Below are positions 52,615 to 60,955 of a stretch of DNA of 64,000 nucleotides, piece after piece. The DNA is taken from NCBI GenBank assembly GCA_963781805.1, contig CAWAHF010000004.1:4526001-4590000 (forward strand), written 5' to 3'. The notes beneath the pieces were generated by a model. That model did not search any database and was not told where the DNA came from. It saw only the letters and a program-made list of their open reading frames with translations. Within the stretch, counting starts at the first letter, position 1, and each line of letters begins with the position of its first letter. The position numbers and the translations under genes were made by a program. The stretch comes from JAFGPL01 sp963781805 (lineage in GTDB: Bacteria > Bacteroidota > Bacteroidia > Bacteroidales > UBA10428).

Positions 52615-53826
52615 ATGAACCGAATAACCTTGACCATTGCCATAATTATGGTATTTTTCTTTAATAGGATTGTATGTCAACCTACCCTGAAAGCTATAGT
52701 CCTGAAAGACTTTTCAAAGTATAAAGCCGGAGATAGTATTCGGTTATATGGTTGTAAAGTCAATAAAAGTGATACATTTTTCTTTATCAAGGAACAATCA
52801 TACTTTTATCCGGTTCCTCAAAAAAAGATTCAGATAATTATGAACCATTTCGATTTCTGGGATAATATCTGGTTTGAATACAAAGGAATCGATATCCATA
52901 AATCAGGATGGCAAATGCCAAAAAGAAAGCAACTTGAAAAAAAATCGCTTGATTATCTTGCGCAACTCAAGAACAACAATCAGATTTACGACGATATATT
53001 TCTTGAGGATTATCTGCTGGATATAATAAAGAAAATCCATCCGAGGGATTTGTACAAAGGAAGAAAATTGTATTTTACTGTAAAAATTCTCAATTCGGAT
53101 GAGGATGTAATTTACACCCTGGAAAATGGTACCATTTTAATCTCCACCCAGATCATTGCAAATCTCCCTAATGAAAAGGTATTATATGAAAAACTTACCG
53201 AAGCGGTTACGCATATTATTTTAGATCACAATATATCATGCATCATTCCATACACGGAAGGTTCAGCTTCGCAGCTTGGTCTGGTGTTTGACAACGACGC
53301 CAAAAATGAAGCTAATTTGGTGACGCAACAATTTATGAAATATTATAATGGGTTGCATTCCAATTCATTAATCTTTTTAAGTGGAACAGAGTTTGTTGAT
53401 AAGATCTCAACGGTTATCAGCTATACTGCCTGGCAGGAATATTATTCGGAACACTATGCCGAATCAAACCGACTTATTAACAGAATTATACAATCAAATC
53501 TGGCTTACGAAGAAGATTATTTATTGAAAGCCAAGCTATTGAGAATTACAGGTTCAGATGATAAACAGATCAATGAAGCAATCGGATATCTTGAATTGGC
53601 TGATTCTTTGAGTAATCATAATTTGTTGGATATTTATCCTGAAAAAGGTGTTATGTATATGAAAGCAGGACGATGGAATGAAGCCCGGAATACTTTTGAA
53701 ACATATAAGGAAAAGATGAAAAGCCAACCCGAAATGGTTTCTGAACTCAGATGGTGCAATCAAATGATACTTAAATGTAAAAGTAATGAAGGTAACGTAT
53801 TGATTGACAATGATAAACTGGATTGA
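52615..53826 (+). CDS. M48-like protein with degenerate zinc motif and TPR-like tail
   Basis: 403 residues with a signal peptide (to about residue 21, ending CQP). Residues 80-230 resemble the M48 (BepA/YfgC-like) peptidase fold: LYFTVKILNSDEDVIYTLENGTILISTQIIANLPNEKVLYEKLTEAVTHIILDHN matches the pattern of an NA-(S/T)-PGG-x-(I/V) strand and the HExxHxxxxH helix, but the motif here is E196-A-V-T-H200-I-I-L-D-H205. The first His and the catalytic Glu are replaced, so catalysis is doubtful. Residues 280-390 are TPR-like (ESNRLINRIIQSNLAYEEDYLLKAKLL, YPEKGVMYMKAGRWNEARNTFETYKEK), as in BepA. Location is periplasmic. Role inferred only by fold. Confidence 0.6.
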   Translation: MNRITLTIAIIMVFFFNRIVCQPTLKAIVLKDFSKYKAGDSIRLYGCKVNKSDTFFFIKEQSYFYPVPQKKIQIIMNHFDFWDNIWFEYKGIDIHKSGWQMPKRKQLEKKSLDYLAQLKNNNQIYDDIFLEDYLLDIIKKIHPRDLYKGRKLYFTVKILNSDEDVIYTLENGTILISTQIIANLPNEKVLYEKLTEAVTHIILDHNISCIIPYTEGSASQLGLVFDNDAKNEANLVTQQFMKYYNGLHSNSLIFLSGTEFVDKISTVISYTAWQEYYSEHYAESNRLINRIIQSNLAYEEDYLLKAKLLRITGSDDKQINEAIGYLELADSLSNHNLLDIYPEKGVMYMKAGRWNEARNTFETYKEKMKSQPEMVSELRWCNQMILKCKSNEGNVLIDNDKLD

Positions 53827-53890
53827 CTCACAGAAGAGGGTGTATTTAAACCTAAGGGATTTTTAACTCAAAAATTTCAAATATTCGGGC

Positions 53891-53898
53891 TAAATTTG
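53891..53898 (+). promoter_or_regulatory. Candidate -7 box of aspA-hydF
   Basis: TAAATTTG (53891-53898), the Bacteroidota TAnnTTTG element, 19 bp before the aspA ATG. A TTG at the expected -33 distance is not present. Confidence 0.4.
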
Positions 53899-53917
53899 CC
53901 TTTTCAAAATTTCTGAA

Positions 53918-55357
53918 ATGAGAGTGGAAAAAGATTTTATTGGCGAAAGGCAAATCGAGGATCATGCCCTATATGGTATCCATTCGTTGCGTGCCAAAGA
54001 AAATTTTCCCGATTTAACCCGGTTTCATATAGAATGGTATCAGGCTGTCGGAACCGTTAAGCATGCATGTTACCTGACCTATAAAGATTTTGCGGCAAGT
54101 ATGCAATTTAAATACAAATCAGGTAATTTACCATTAATCTTAATGGATGATAAAATTCTGAATGTCCTGATAATTTCGGCAGAGGAAGTGGAACAAGGAA
54201 AATATTTTGATCAGTTTATTGTTCCTGCAGTATCGGGTGGGGCTGGTACAAGTATAAACATGAATGTAAATGAAATTCTTGCCAATGCATCACTTCTGAA
54301 GTTAGGTCATTCAGCCGGAGCGTATGAAAAGCTTGACCCGATTGAACATGCCAACATTTATCAGTCAACCAATGATGTTGTACCCACATCGTTAAAGGTG
54401 GTCTTGACACGTCTTTTTAATCAGTTGGAAGATAGAATAAATGATCTCAGATCGACCATTGAGGAAATCGAGAAAAAATCAAGAAATTATCTGCGTATTG
54501 GATATACACAAATGCAGGAAGCCGTGCCAACTTCTTATGGACGGTTATTCAGCACATACAGCGATGCACTTTCGCGCGACTGGTGGAGGGTTTCGAAATG
54601 CATGGAACGGATTAAAACGGTTAACCTGGGTGGCAGCGCTATTGGCTCTGGTATAACGGTGCCAAGTTTTTTTATCCTGGAAGTAGTTCAGATGCTTCAA
54701 AAAATTACCGGATTGCCATTCACCAGGGCAGAGAATATGTTTGATGCTACCAGTAATCTGGATGCATTGGTTGAGGTACATGCTACCATTAAATCGCATG
54801 CGGTTAATCTCGAAAAAATGGTATCTGACTTAAGATTGCTTGCATCGGATATTCTAAATGCCAGAGAAATAGTTATTCCTAAAAAACAAGCCGGTAGTTC
54901 GATTATGCCCGGAAAGGTGAACCCGGTGATACCGGAATATGTGATTAGCATAGCCCATAAAATTTATGCAAATGACGTTTTAATTAGTTCGCTTTGCGCA
55001 CAGGGTTGTCTTGAACTAAACGCCTATCTGCCTGTAATCGGGCACACCCTTATCGAGTCGCTCAAATTATTGATTGGCGCAGATGAAACATTGAATAAAA
55101 ATCTATTTGCCGGTCTGGGATTGGATCCCAAAACTGCATATAAAAAACTGATATGTAGTTCCTCAATTACAACAGCTTTACTGCCTTTCATCGGGTATAA
55201 CAATGCAACCAGACTCGCCTTGATGATGAAGGAAAATCAGTTAGATGTTTTTGAAGCCAACAACCTGCTTGAAATTATCAGCAATGATAAATTAAAGGAA
55301 ATCGTTCAACCTGAAAATATCCTGAAGGAAGGTTTTATATTAAAGGATCTTAGTTGA
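53918..55357 (+). CDS. aspA: Aspartate ammonia-lyase
   Basis: 479 residues of the aspartase/fumarase superfamily. It shows RVEKDFIGERQIEDHALYGIHSLRAKENF (aspartase-type opening), SGGAGTSINMNVNEILANAS, HANIYQSTNDVVPTSLKV, and the signature GSSIMPGKVNP that holds the mobile catalytic loop. It releases ammonia from aspartate, giving fumarate. It overlaps the start region of hydF, and aspartase genes are known to cluster with [FeFe]-hydrogenase maturation genes in several anaerobes, where a role in supplying ammonia for the dithiomethylamine bridge has been discussed. That role here is inference. The first ATG (53918) fits the family N-terminus. Confidence 0.9.
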   Translation: MRVEKDFIGERQIEDHALYGIHSLRAKENFPDLTRFHIEWYQAVGTVKHACYLTYKDFAASMQFKYKSGNLPLILMDDKILNVLIISAEEVEQGKYFDQFIVPAVSGGAGTSINMNVNEILANASLLKLGHSAGAYEKLDPIEHANIYQSTNDVVPTSLKVVLTRLFNQLEDRINDLRSTIEEIEKKSRNYLRIGYTQMQEAVPTSYGRLFSTYSDALSRDWWRVSKCMERIKTVNLGGSAIGSGITVPSFFILEVVQMLQKITGLPFTRAENMFDATSNLDALVEVHATIKSHAVNLEKMVSDLRLLASDILNAREIVIPKKQAGSSIMPGKVNPVIPEYVISIAHKIYANDVLISSLCAQGCLELNAYLPVIGHTLIESLKLLIGADETLNKNLFAGLGLDPKTAYKKLICSSSITTALLPFIGYNNATRLALMMKENQLDVFEANNLLEIISNDKLKEIVQPENILKEGFILKDLS

Positions 55358-55383
55358 TTCATAGGTTACTTTTTTTGCATGAA

Positions 55384-56610
55384 ATGAAAGGAAAGGAAAA
55401 CAAACCACATATTGGTATTTTCGGAAGAAGAAATTATGGCAAAAGTTCTCTTATAAATGTGCTTACCGCACAGGATATTGCCATCGTCTCCAAAACCCCG
55501 GGTACCACAACCGATCCGGTTAAAAAATCTATTGAAATCGGAGGTATTGGACCTGTTGTCCTGGTGGATACGGCAGGGATTGACGATACAGGAGAACTGG
55601 GAAATTTACGAATAAAAAAATCGCTCCAGGTTATAAATACTATTGATTTGGCGATATTGTTGGTAACCAATAACCTGTTTGGAGATTTTGAATCAGAACT
55701 GATGACTGAGTTTTATAACAAGGGTGTACCTGTTGTGATGGTTCATAACAAGTCCGATATTGCTTCCCTGCATCCGGATTTTAAAAATGAAATGAGAAAC
55801 AGATATCAAACAGAAATTGTTGATTTTAATGCTCTTCGGCCTGATAATCCCGAACCTCTGATTGAACTTGTTAGAAATACAATTCCCGAAACTGCCTATA
55901 AACAGCCATCGCTGCTTGGAGATCTTATATCTTACGGGGATATTGTTTTGTTGATTGTTCCTATTGATATAGAAGCTCCCGAGGGCCGGCTCATTTTACC
56001 CCAGGTACAAGCTATACGGGATATACTTGATAACGATTGCATTGCAATAGTTGTTAAAGATCGCGAGGTAGATGCTTTTTTGAAGAAATCAGGAATCAGA
56101 CCAAAACTGGTTGTAACCGATAGCTCGGTATTTCTGAAAGCCGATGCATCCATCCCTAAAGATATTCCGCTTACGGGTTTCAGTATTTTGTTAGCACGGC
56201 ACAAGGGAGAGTTTAACAAGTACCTGGAAGGTACGCCAAAAATCTCTGAACTTAAAGATGGCGACAGAATACTTATGCTGGAGTCATGCACACACCATGT
56301 GTCCTGCGACGATATTGGCAGGGTGAAAATTCCCCGATGGATAACCAATTTTACCGGTAAAAATCTGGAATTTGATGTGGTTGCCGGACTTAACAGGCTT
56401 GATCGACCGATAACTGATTATGCCCTTGTGGTTCAATGCGGCGGTTGCATGATTACACGAAAACAATTGGTTAACAGGTTAAAACCTGCAATTGATGCCG
56501 GGATTCCGGTGACTAATTATGGTATGACCATTGCCTATGTCCAGGGAATTTATCAGCGGGCTATAGCTCCTTTTACCAGGATTAATGTAAGCCGGGAGGA
56601 ATTACTTTAG
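55384..56610 (+). CDS. hydF: [FeFe] hydrogenase H-cluster maturation GTPase HydF
   Basis: About 408 residues from ATG 55384 (MKGKENKPHIGIFGRRNYGKSSL); the frame is open back to TTG 55354. The N-terminal GTPase has a P-loop FGRRNYGKSSL, DTAGID and NKSD. A dimerisation domain follows, and the C-terminal Fe-S domain carries CTHHVSC and QCGGC cysteines, fitting the CxH...CxxC cluster-binding pattern of HydF with Gln in place of the usual His before the CxxC. HydF is the scaffold that delivers the diiron subcluster to apo-hydrogenase. It overlaps or abuts aspA (start 27 bp after its stop), so they are one operon. hydE lies about 28 kb away and hydG is not in the window. Confidence 0.93.
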   Translation: MKGKENKPHIGIFGRRNYGKSSLINVLTAQDIAIVSKTPGTTTDPVKKSIEIGGIGPVVLVDTAGIDDTGELGNLRIKKSLQVINTIDLAILLVTNNLFGDFESELMTEFYNKGVPVVMVHNKSDIASLHPDFKNEMRNRYQTEIVDFNALRPDNPEPLIELVRNTIPETAYKQPSLLGDLISYGDIVLLIVPIDIEAPEGRLILPQVQAIRDILDNDCIAIVVKDREVDAFLKKSGIRPKLVVTDSSVFLKADASIPKDIPLTGFSILLARHKGEFNKYLEGTPKISELKDGDRILMLESCTHHVSCDDIGRVKIPRWITNFTGKNLEFDVVAGLNRLDRPITDYALVVQCGGCMITRKQLVNRLKPAIDAGIPVTNYGMTIAYVQGIYQRAIAPFTRINVSREELL

Positions 56611-56614
56611 TATA

Positions 56615-57187
56615 TTATTTATAATAATTCATTTTTGAAATCAGTTCGTAGACCTTTTCAGGCAAAAAATACCTCATATTCTTTCCATCAGAGATTGACT
56701 TTCTTATAAAACTTGAAGAAATTTCAATAATAGGAGCAGTTAACACTGTAATATTTTTGTGAATTTCCAAATCAATTTTTTCGCTGCCAATCCTAGGATA
56801 GATGTACCGATGATAGTTTTCCGAGATGATGTCATGATTTTTCCATTTATGAAATGTCGGAAGATTATCCGATCCAAGAATCAGTGCGAATTCTCTGTTT
56901 GGGTATTGTTCTTTGAGATAGGTCAAAGTATCAACGGTGTATGATGGTTTTGGCAATTTGAACTCAATATTTGAAATCCTGAAAGGATCATTTTTCCCAA
57001 TTGCAAGTTCCAGCAACTCATACCTGGCATAGTCAGATAGCAACGATTCTTTTTTTTTAAATGGATTCTGAGGACTGATTACAAACCATAACTCTTTAAT
57101 ATCTGTAAATTCAACCATATAGTTCGCAATAGCCATATGACCGATATGCACCGGGTTGAAAGATCCAAAGTAAAGTCCGGTTTTCAT
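56615..57187 (-). CDS. nadD: Nicotinate-nucleotide adenylyltransferase
   Basis: 190 residues. GLYFGSFNPVHIGHMAIANYM carries the HxGH nucleotide-binding motif, WFVISPQNPFKKK follows, and ISSSFIRKSI is the SSxxIR motif at the end. It makes NaAD from NaMN and ATP in NAD synthesis, in the cytoplasm. The stop lies 4 bp from the convergent hydF stop. It is the third gene of yicC-gmk-nadD (1 bp after gmk), an arrangement common in Bacteroidota. Confidence 0.95.
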   Translation of the reverse strand: MKTGLYFGSFNPVHIGHMAIANYMVEFTDIKELWFVISPQNPFKKKESLLSDYARYELLELAIGKNDPFRISNIEFKLPKPSYTVDTLTYLKEQYPNREFALILGSDNLPTFHKWKNHDIISENYHRYIYPRIGSEKIDLEIHKNITVLTAPIIEISSSFIRKSISDGKNMRYFLPEKVYELISKMNYYK

Positions 57188-57188
57188 T

Positions 57189-57758
57189 TTAAGTTGTAAG
57201 AAAAGTTCTGACGATTTGTTCAGCTTCCTTCAGGGCAGTTTCTAATTTGTCGTTAATGAGAACTTTATCAAATTTATCAGCGTATTTTAATTCAAATTTG
57301 GCTTTTGAAACTCTTCCGCGTATTTTATCCGGTGTATCCAATCCCCTTTCCTCCAAACGTTTTTGAAGTTCTTCTATAGACGGGGACATTACAAAAACAG
57401 ACAAAGCATTCTCGCCAAATTGCCTTTTCAGGTTGAGACCTCCCATTACATCCACATCGAATGCTACATTTTTATTATTTTGCCAGATTCGATGTAATTC
57501 ACTTTTTAGCGTTCCATAGTAAAGATTTTTATATACTTCTTCCCATTCCACAAACTCATCCTCATCAATTTTCATTCTGAATTCATCTATAGACAAGAAA
57601 TAGTAGTCTTTTCCATTCATTTCTCCTTCACGTTTTTTCCGGGTACAAGCTGAAACGGAAAATTCAAGATTTAGATCTTTGAGGTCAACAAGATGTCTTA
57701 CAATGGTTGTTTTTCCTGAACCGGATGGCGCCGAAAAAATAATTGATTTACCGCTCAT
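57189..57758 (-). CDS. gmk: Guanylate kinase
   Basis: 189 residues. The P-loop is IFSAPSGSGKTTIVRHL, followed by the GMP-binding SACTRKKREGEMNGKDYYFLS and YYGTLKSELHR, FDVDVMGGLNLKR and RGLDTPDKIRGRVSKAKFEL lid region. It phosphorylates GMP to GDP with ATP. It begins 2 bp after yicC and ends 1 bp before nadD, so all three are translationally linked. Confidence 0.97.
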   Translation of the reverse strand: MSGKSIIFSAPSGSGKTTIVRHLVDLKDLNLEFSVSACTRKKREGEMNGKDYYFLSIDEFRMKIDEDEFVEWEEVYKNLYYGTLKSELHRIWQNNKNVAFDVDVMGGLNLKRQFGENALSVFVMSPSIEELQKRLEERGLDTPDKIRGRVSKAKFELKYADKFDKVLINDKLETALKEAEQIVRTFLTT

Positions 57759-57760
57759 AT

Positions 57761-58633
57761 TTACAAAACGTTCATTAGTTGTTCTTTAATTTTCTCAAGT
57801 TCATCCTTCATCAGGACTACTATTTTTTGTATATCGAAGTCGTTCGCTTTCGAACCTATCGTATTAATTTCCCGGCCTATTTCCTGGCAAATAAATCCCA
57901 GCTTTTTTCCAGCCTGTTCATCCTGTGCAACCTCTTTGAAATAATCGCAGTGATTTTTTAACCGAACTTTTTCTTCAGTGATATCCAATTTCTCGAGATA
58001 ATAGATCAATTCCTGTTCATACCGGTTTTTATCGTATGAATCCTGTGAAAAGAATTCATTCAGATTATTTTTTAAACGTTCCTTAATCTTCTCAGTTCGT
58101 GCATTTTCAAATTTTAATATCTTGCCAAGCAATGCTTCAATCATTTTTACCCTTTCCTGAATATCCGATTGAAGCGATTTACCTTCCTGAATCCGAAAAT
58201 CATCCAGTTTACTTAATGCTTCTGAAATTGCCGATTTTAATGCATTGCTTTCAGTTTCATCTAATTCTTCTTTTTCGGCTTTTAACGATTCAGGGAGTCT
58301 GAGAATACTCTGAAGCAAGGGTTCATTCTGCTCAATTTCCAATTCTTTTCGAATTTCTGTCAGTTGGTAATAGTACTGTTTAACTGCAGTTTGGTTTATG
58401 GTGGCAGTAGGATCTCCATTTAAATTATCAATGGTTATGGTACACTCAATTTTACCTCTTTTGGCCGAATTCATTATGATATTCCTGATTTCTGATTCTA
58501 TTTCCCGGTAAAGAATTGGCAACCTTAAATAGATATCAGCCTGTTTGCTGTTAAGCGATTTGATTTCAACTGTAATGTTTTTCTTTGGAAGCTCACAAAC
58601 AGCTTTTCCATAACCGGTCATTGACTTTATCAT
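57761..58633 (-). CDS. YicC/YloC family endoribonuclease
   Basis: 290 residues, the usual length. MIKSMTGYGKA is the family's opening, with VEIKSLNSKQADIYLRLP, and the C-terminal DUF1732-like domain has KLGFICQEIGREINTIGSKANDF, a family signature. YicC proteins are endoribonucleases linked to RNA turnover and stationary-phase survival; substrates here are unknown. It is the first gene of the yicC-gmk-nadD unit. A TTG-N18-TATTTTTG promoter lies upstream. Confidence 0.95.
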   Translation of the reverse strand: MIKSMTGYGKAVCELPKKNITVEIKSLNSKQADIYLRLPILYREIESEIRNIIMNSAKRGKIECTITIDNLNGDPTATINQTAVKQYYYQLTEIRKELEIEQNEPLLQSILRLPESLKAEKEELDETESNALKSAISEALSKLDDFRIQEGKSLQSDIQERVKMIEALLGKILKFENARTEKIKERLKNNLNEFFSQDSYDKNRYEQELIYYLEKLDITEEKVRLKNHCDYFKEVAQDEQAGKKLGFICQEIGREINTIGSKANDFDIQKIVVLMKDELEKIKEQLMNVL

Positions 58634-58672
58634 TTCAAATCAGCCTTTCTTAAATTTGGTACCATGAATATA

Positions 58673-58701
58673 CAAAAATATAGATTAATTTGAAATATCA
58701 A
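58673..58701 (-). promoter_or_regulatory. Candidate promoter of yicC-gmk-nadD
   Basis: On the minus strand TTG (58701-58699), 18 bases, TATTTTTG (58680-58673); ends 39 bp before the yicC ATG. One base short of the typical N19 spacing. Confidence 0.55.
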
Positions 58702-58885
58702 TCCGAATAGATTATTAAACCCAAAATTCAGATTCTATAAAAATATGCTTTTAAATACACAAAAAAATTCAGTGGTGTATTATATCTCCCGGAGGATTAA
58801 TAATTCGCCTTAAGAATCATATAAAAAAACGTTTAGAGAGACGACCTCTGTAACCTTTATGCTAATTTCCTACAAAATTTCATTT

Positions 58886-58893
58886 TATCTTTG
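58886..58893 (+). promoter_or_regulatory. Candidate -7 box of the response-regulator operon
   Basis: TATCTTTG, only 11 bp before the GTG start at 58905, which would give a very short leader. No matching -33 TTG at 19 bp, so confidence is low. Confidence 0.4.
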
Positions 58894-58904
58894 TTCAAAA
58901 AAGA

Positions 58905-59591
58905 GTGAAAATTCTGATTGTAGAAGATGAGCCGGAACTTCGGGCGACAATCGTCAGTTTTCTTGAAGAAGAAGGTTACCGATGTGAGCAAGCCGATTGT
59001 CTTGATCTTGCCTCTGAAAAAATGAATATGTATGAATATGATTGCATGTTGGTGGATATCGGATTACCTGATGGCAACGGTCTTGAGCTTGTGAAAGAAT
59101 TAAAAACATTACATCCCGAAACGGGTATTATCATCATCTCTGCGCGCAATTCCGTTGACGACAAAACTTCAGGACTTGATCTTGGCGCTGATGATTATAT
59201 TTCTAAACCATTTAATCTCACTGAACTCAATTCACGAATTAAATCCGTTTTACGTAGATTGAAATTCGATGGCAGGAAAGAGCTGACTATTGACAAACTT
59301 CGCATTTTACCTGAGTATCGGCAGGTTTTTGCAGTTAATGAGCCTGTTCTTCTGACAAAGAAAGAATTTGATCTTCTTCTCTTCTTTGTATCTAATCCAA
59401 AGCGGGTTCTTACCAAAGAATCCATTGCAGAGCATCTGTGGGGTGACTTTGCCGATTCGGTCGATTCATTTGATTTTGTGTATTCACAAATTAAGAATCT
59501 TCGTCGGAAGCTCCTGGAAAAAACAGGGATCGATTATTTTCAAAACGTCTATGGCACCGGCTATTCTTTTAATGCAACTATGAATTTATGA
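58905..59591 (+). CDS. OmpR-family response regulator
   Basis: 228 residues from a GTG start (58905). The receiver domain has the acidic pocket VEDEPE (Glu7, Asp8), phosphorylation site Asp51 (LVDIGLPDGNG) and Lys101 (DYISKPF). The C-terminal winged helix (about 128-225) has LTKKEFDLLLFF, VLTKESIAEHLWG and the recognition helix region SQIKNLRRKLLEKTG with GTGYSF. It should bind DNA after phosphorylation by the next gene product. The 4-bp overlap (ATGA) with the kinase gene links the pair. The efflux genes downstream are the natural targets. No ATG exists upstream in frame. Confidence 0.96.
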   Translation: MKILIVEDEPELRATIVSFLEEEGYRCEQADCLDLASEKMNMYEYDCMLVDIGLPDGNGLELVKELKTLHPETGIIIISARNSVDDKTSGLDLGADDYISKPFNLTELNSRIKSVLRRLKFDGRKELTIDKLRILPEYRQVFAVNEPVLLTKKEFDLLLFFVSNPKRVLTKESIAEHLWGDFADSVDSFDFVYSQIKNLRRKLLEKTGIDYFQNVYGTGYSFNATMNL

Positions 59592-60871
59592 GACTTCAGA
59601 CTAAAATAAATTACCGGTTTCTGATGCTTTTGTTGATCGTATTTTTAGTTGCGGGATTGATATTATATTTTGCTTTGGGCTGGGTAATGAACGATAACTT
59701 CGACGAAATTCTCGAACACAGGAGTGAAAGGCTGAAAACATCCTTATTAATCAATTCCGGTATAGATTCTATTCTGGAATCACCGGATCAGTCAATAGTA
59801 ATTGTCCCGGTAGCGTCGTTCTATACGCACAAAACATTTTCGGATACTGTACTAGTTGATACTGTTGAAAATGAAAATATTAGTTACCGGAAAATGACTT
59901 TTGGACTGAATTCTCAGGGGAAATTCTATAAAATTGAAATAATGGTTTCGAAACTTGAAACAGAAGATCTGGTGGAACTGATATTTTATTTTATGCTGGG
60001 TTTTTTTACTTTTATTGTCTTGTTACTATTCTTTCTGAACCATTGGCTTTCCTCCTCCGTATGGCATCCGTTCTATAAAATCCTCGACCAGTTGAGAACA
60101 TTTAAAATCGGCCAAAAAGATGTTGTGAATTTTGCAGTTTCAAATGTTTCTGAATTTAGGGAACTTAGTAAAACGTTGACAAATATGGTACTTAAGGCGC
60201 AATCGGATTTCAACAGCCTAAAGGAATTTACTGAGAATGCTTCACATGAAATTCAGACTCCTTTAGCCATAATCAAAACAAATCTTGAATCAGTACTTCA
60301 GGATCAAACTATCTCTGACCAGAGATATCATCAAATTCAATCAGCTTATGAATCTGTTACACGGTTGTCTAAACTAAACCAGGCATTGCTACTGCTTTCT
60401 AAAATAGAAAACCATCAGTTTATTGAAGAAGAAGAAATAGATCTTTGTAATCTTATCAGGCATTGTCTTGTGGCAATTGAAGAATTGATAGAGTTTAAAA
60501 AAATTGAAGTAGTCCAAAATCTTCATCAGCCGGTTAAAGAAAAGCTAAATCTTTATTTGGCTGAAATTCTTATCAATAATTTGTTGAGCAATGCAGTAAA
60601 GCATAACGTGGAAGGAGGACAAATTAAAATTACTTCTTCTCATCATCAGCTTATTTTTTCAAGTACAGGTAAACCTCTTACCATACCCGCGGAAAAACTG
60701 TTTCAACGTTTTGTCAAGCAAAATGCAGGAAATGAATCTACCGGATTGGGTCTTGCAATTGTTTCAGAAATATGTAAAAACTATAGCGTAAATCTTCAAT
60801 ACGGTTATCAGGATGGTTTTCACAATTTTACTTTGTTGCTCAATTCAGAAATTAGTGCAAATTCGGGTTAA
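59588..60871 (+). CDS. Two-component sensor histidine kinase
   Basis: 427 residues. Two membrane helices (11-33 and 129-151) enclose a ~95-residue periplasmic sensor with no recognised domain; a short HAMP-like linker follows. The HisKA domain has ENASHEIQTPLAIIKTNLE with His220, and the ATPase domain shows INNLLSNAVKHN (N-box) and NESTGLGLAIVSEIC (G-box). The D-box usually written DNGxG is not evident and reads as SSTGKPL. It autophosphorylates and signals to the overlapping response regulator. The signal it senses is unknown; an efflux substrate is likely by context. Confidence 0.95.
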   Translation: MRLQTKINYRFLMLLLIVFLVAGLILYFALGWVMNDNFDEILEHRSERLKTSLLINSGIDSILESPDQSIVIVPVASFYTHKTFSDTVLVDTVENENISYRKMTFGLNSQGKFYKIEIMVSKLETEDLVELIFYFMLGFFTFIVLLLFFLNHWLSSSVWHPFYKILDQLRTFKIGQKDVVNFAVSNVSEFRELSKTLTNMVLKAQSDFNSLKEFTENASHEIQTPLAIIKTNLESVLQDQTISDQRYHQIQSAYESVTRLSKLNQALLLLSKIENHQFIEEEEIDLCNLIRHCLVAIEELIEFKKIEVVQNLHQPVKEKLNLYLAEILINNLLSNAVKHNVEGGQIKITSSHHQLIFSSTGKPLTIPAEKLFQRFVKQNAGNESTGLGLAIVSEICKNYSVNLQYGYQDGFHNFTLLLNSEISANSG

Positions 60872-60955
60872 TAATGCATGGTTCATTATGTAAAATTTAA
60901 AATATATCGTCAACTTTGGATTAACTTTATTCTTAACTGACAAAAACTGAAAACG

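Noticed and set aside
55932..56348. 138-residue ORF opposite hydF
   Set aside because: Opposite-strand shadow of hydF; no similarity to any family noticed.
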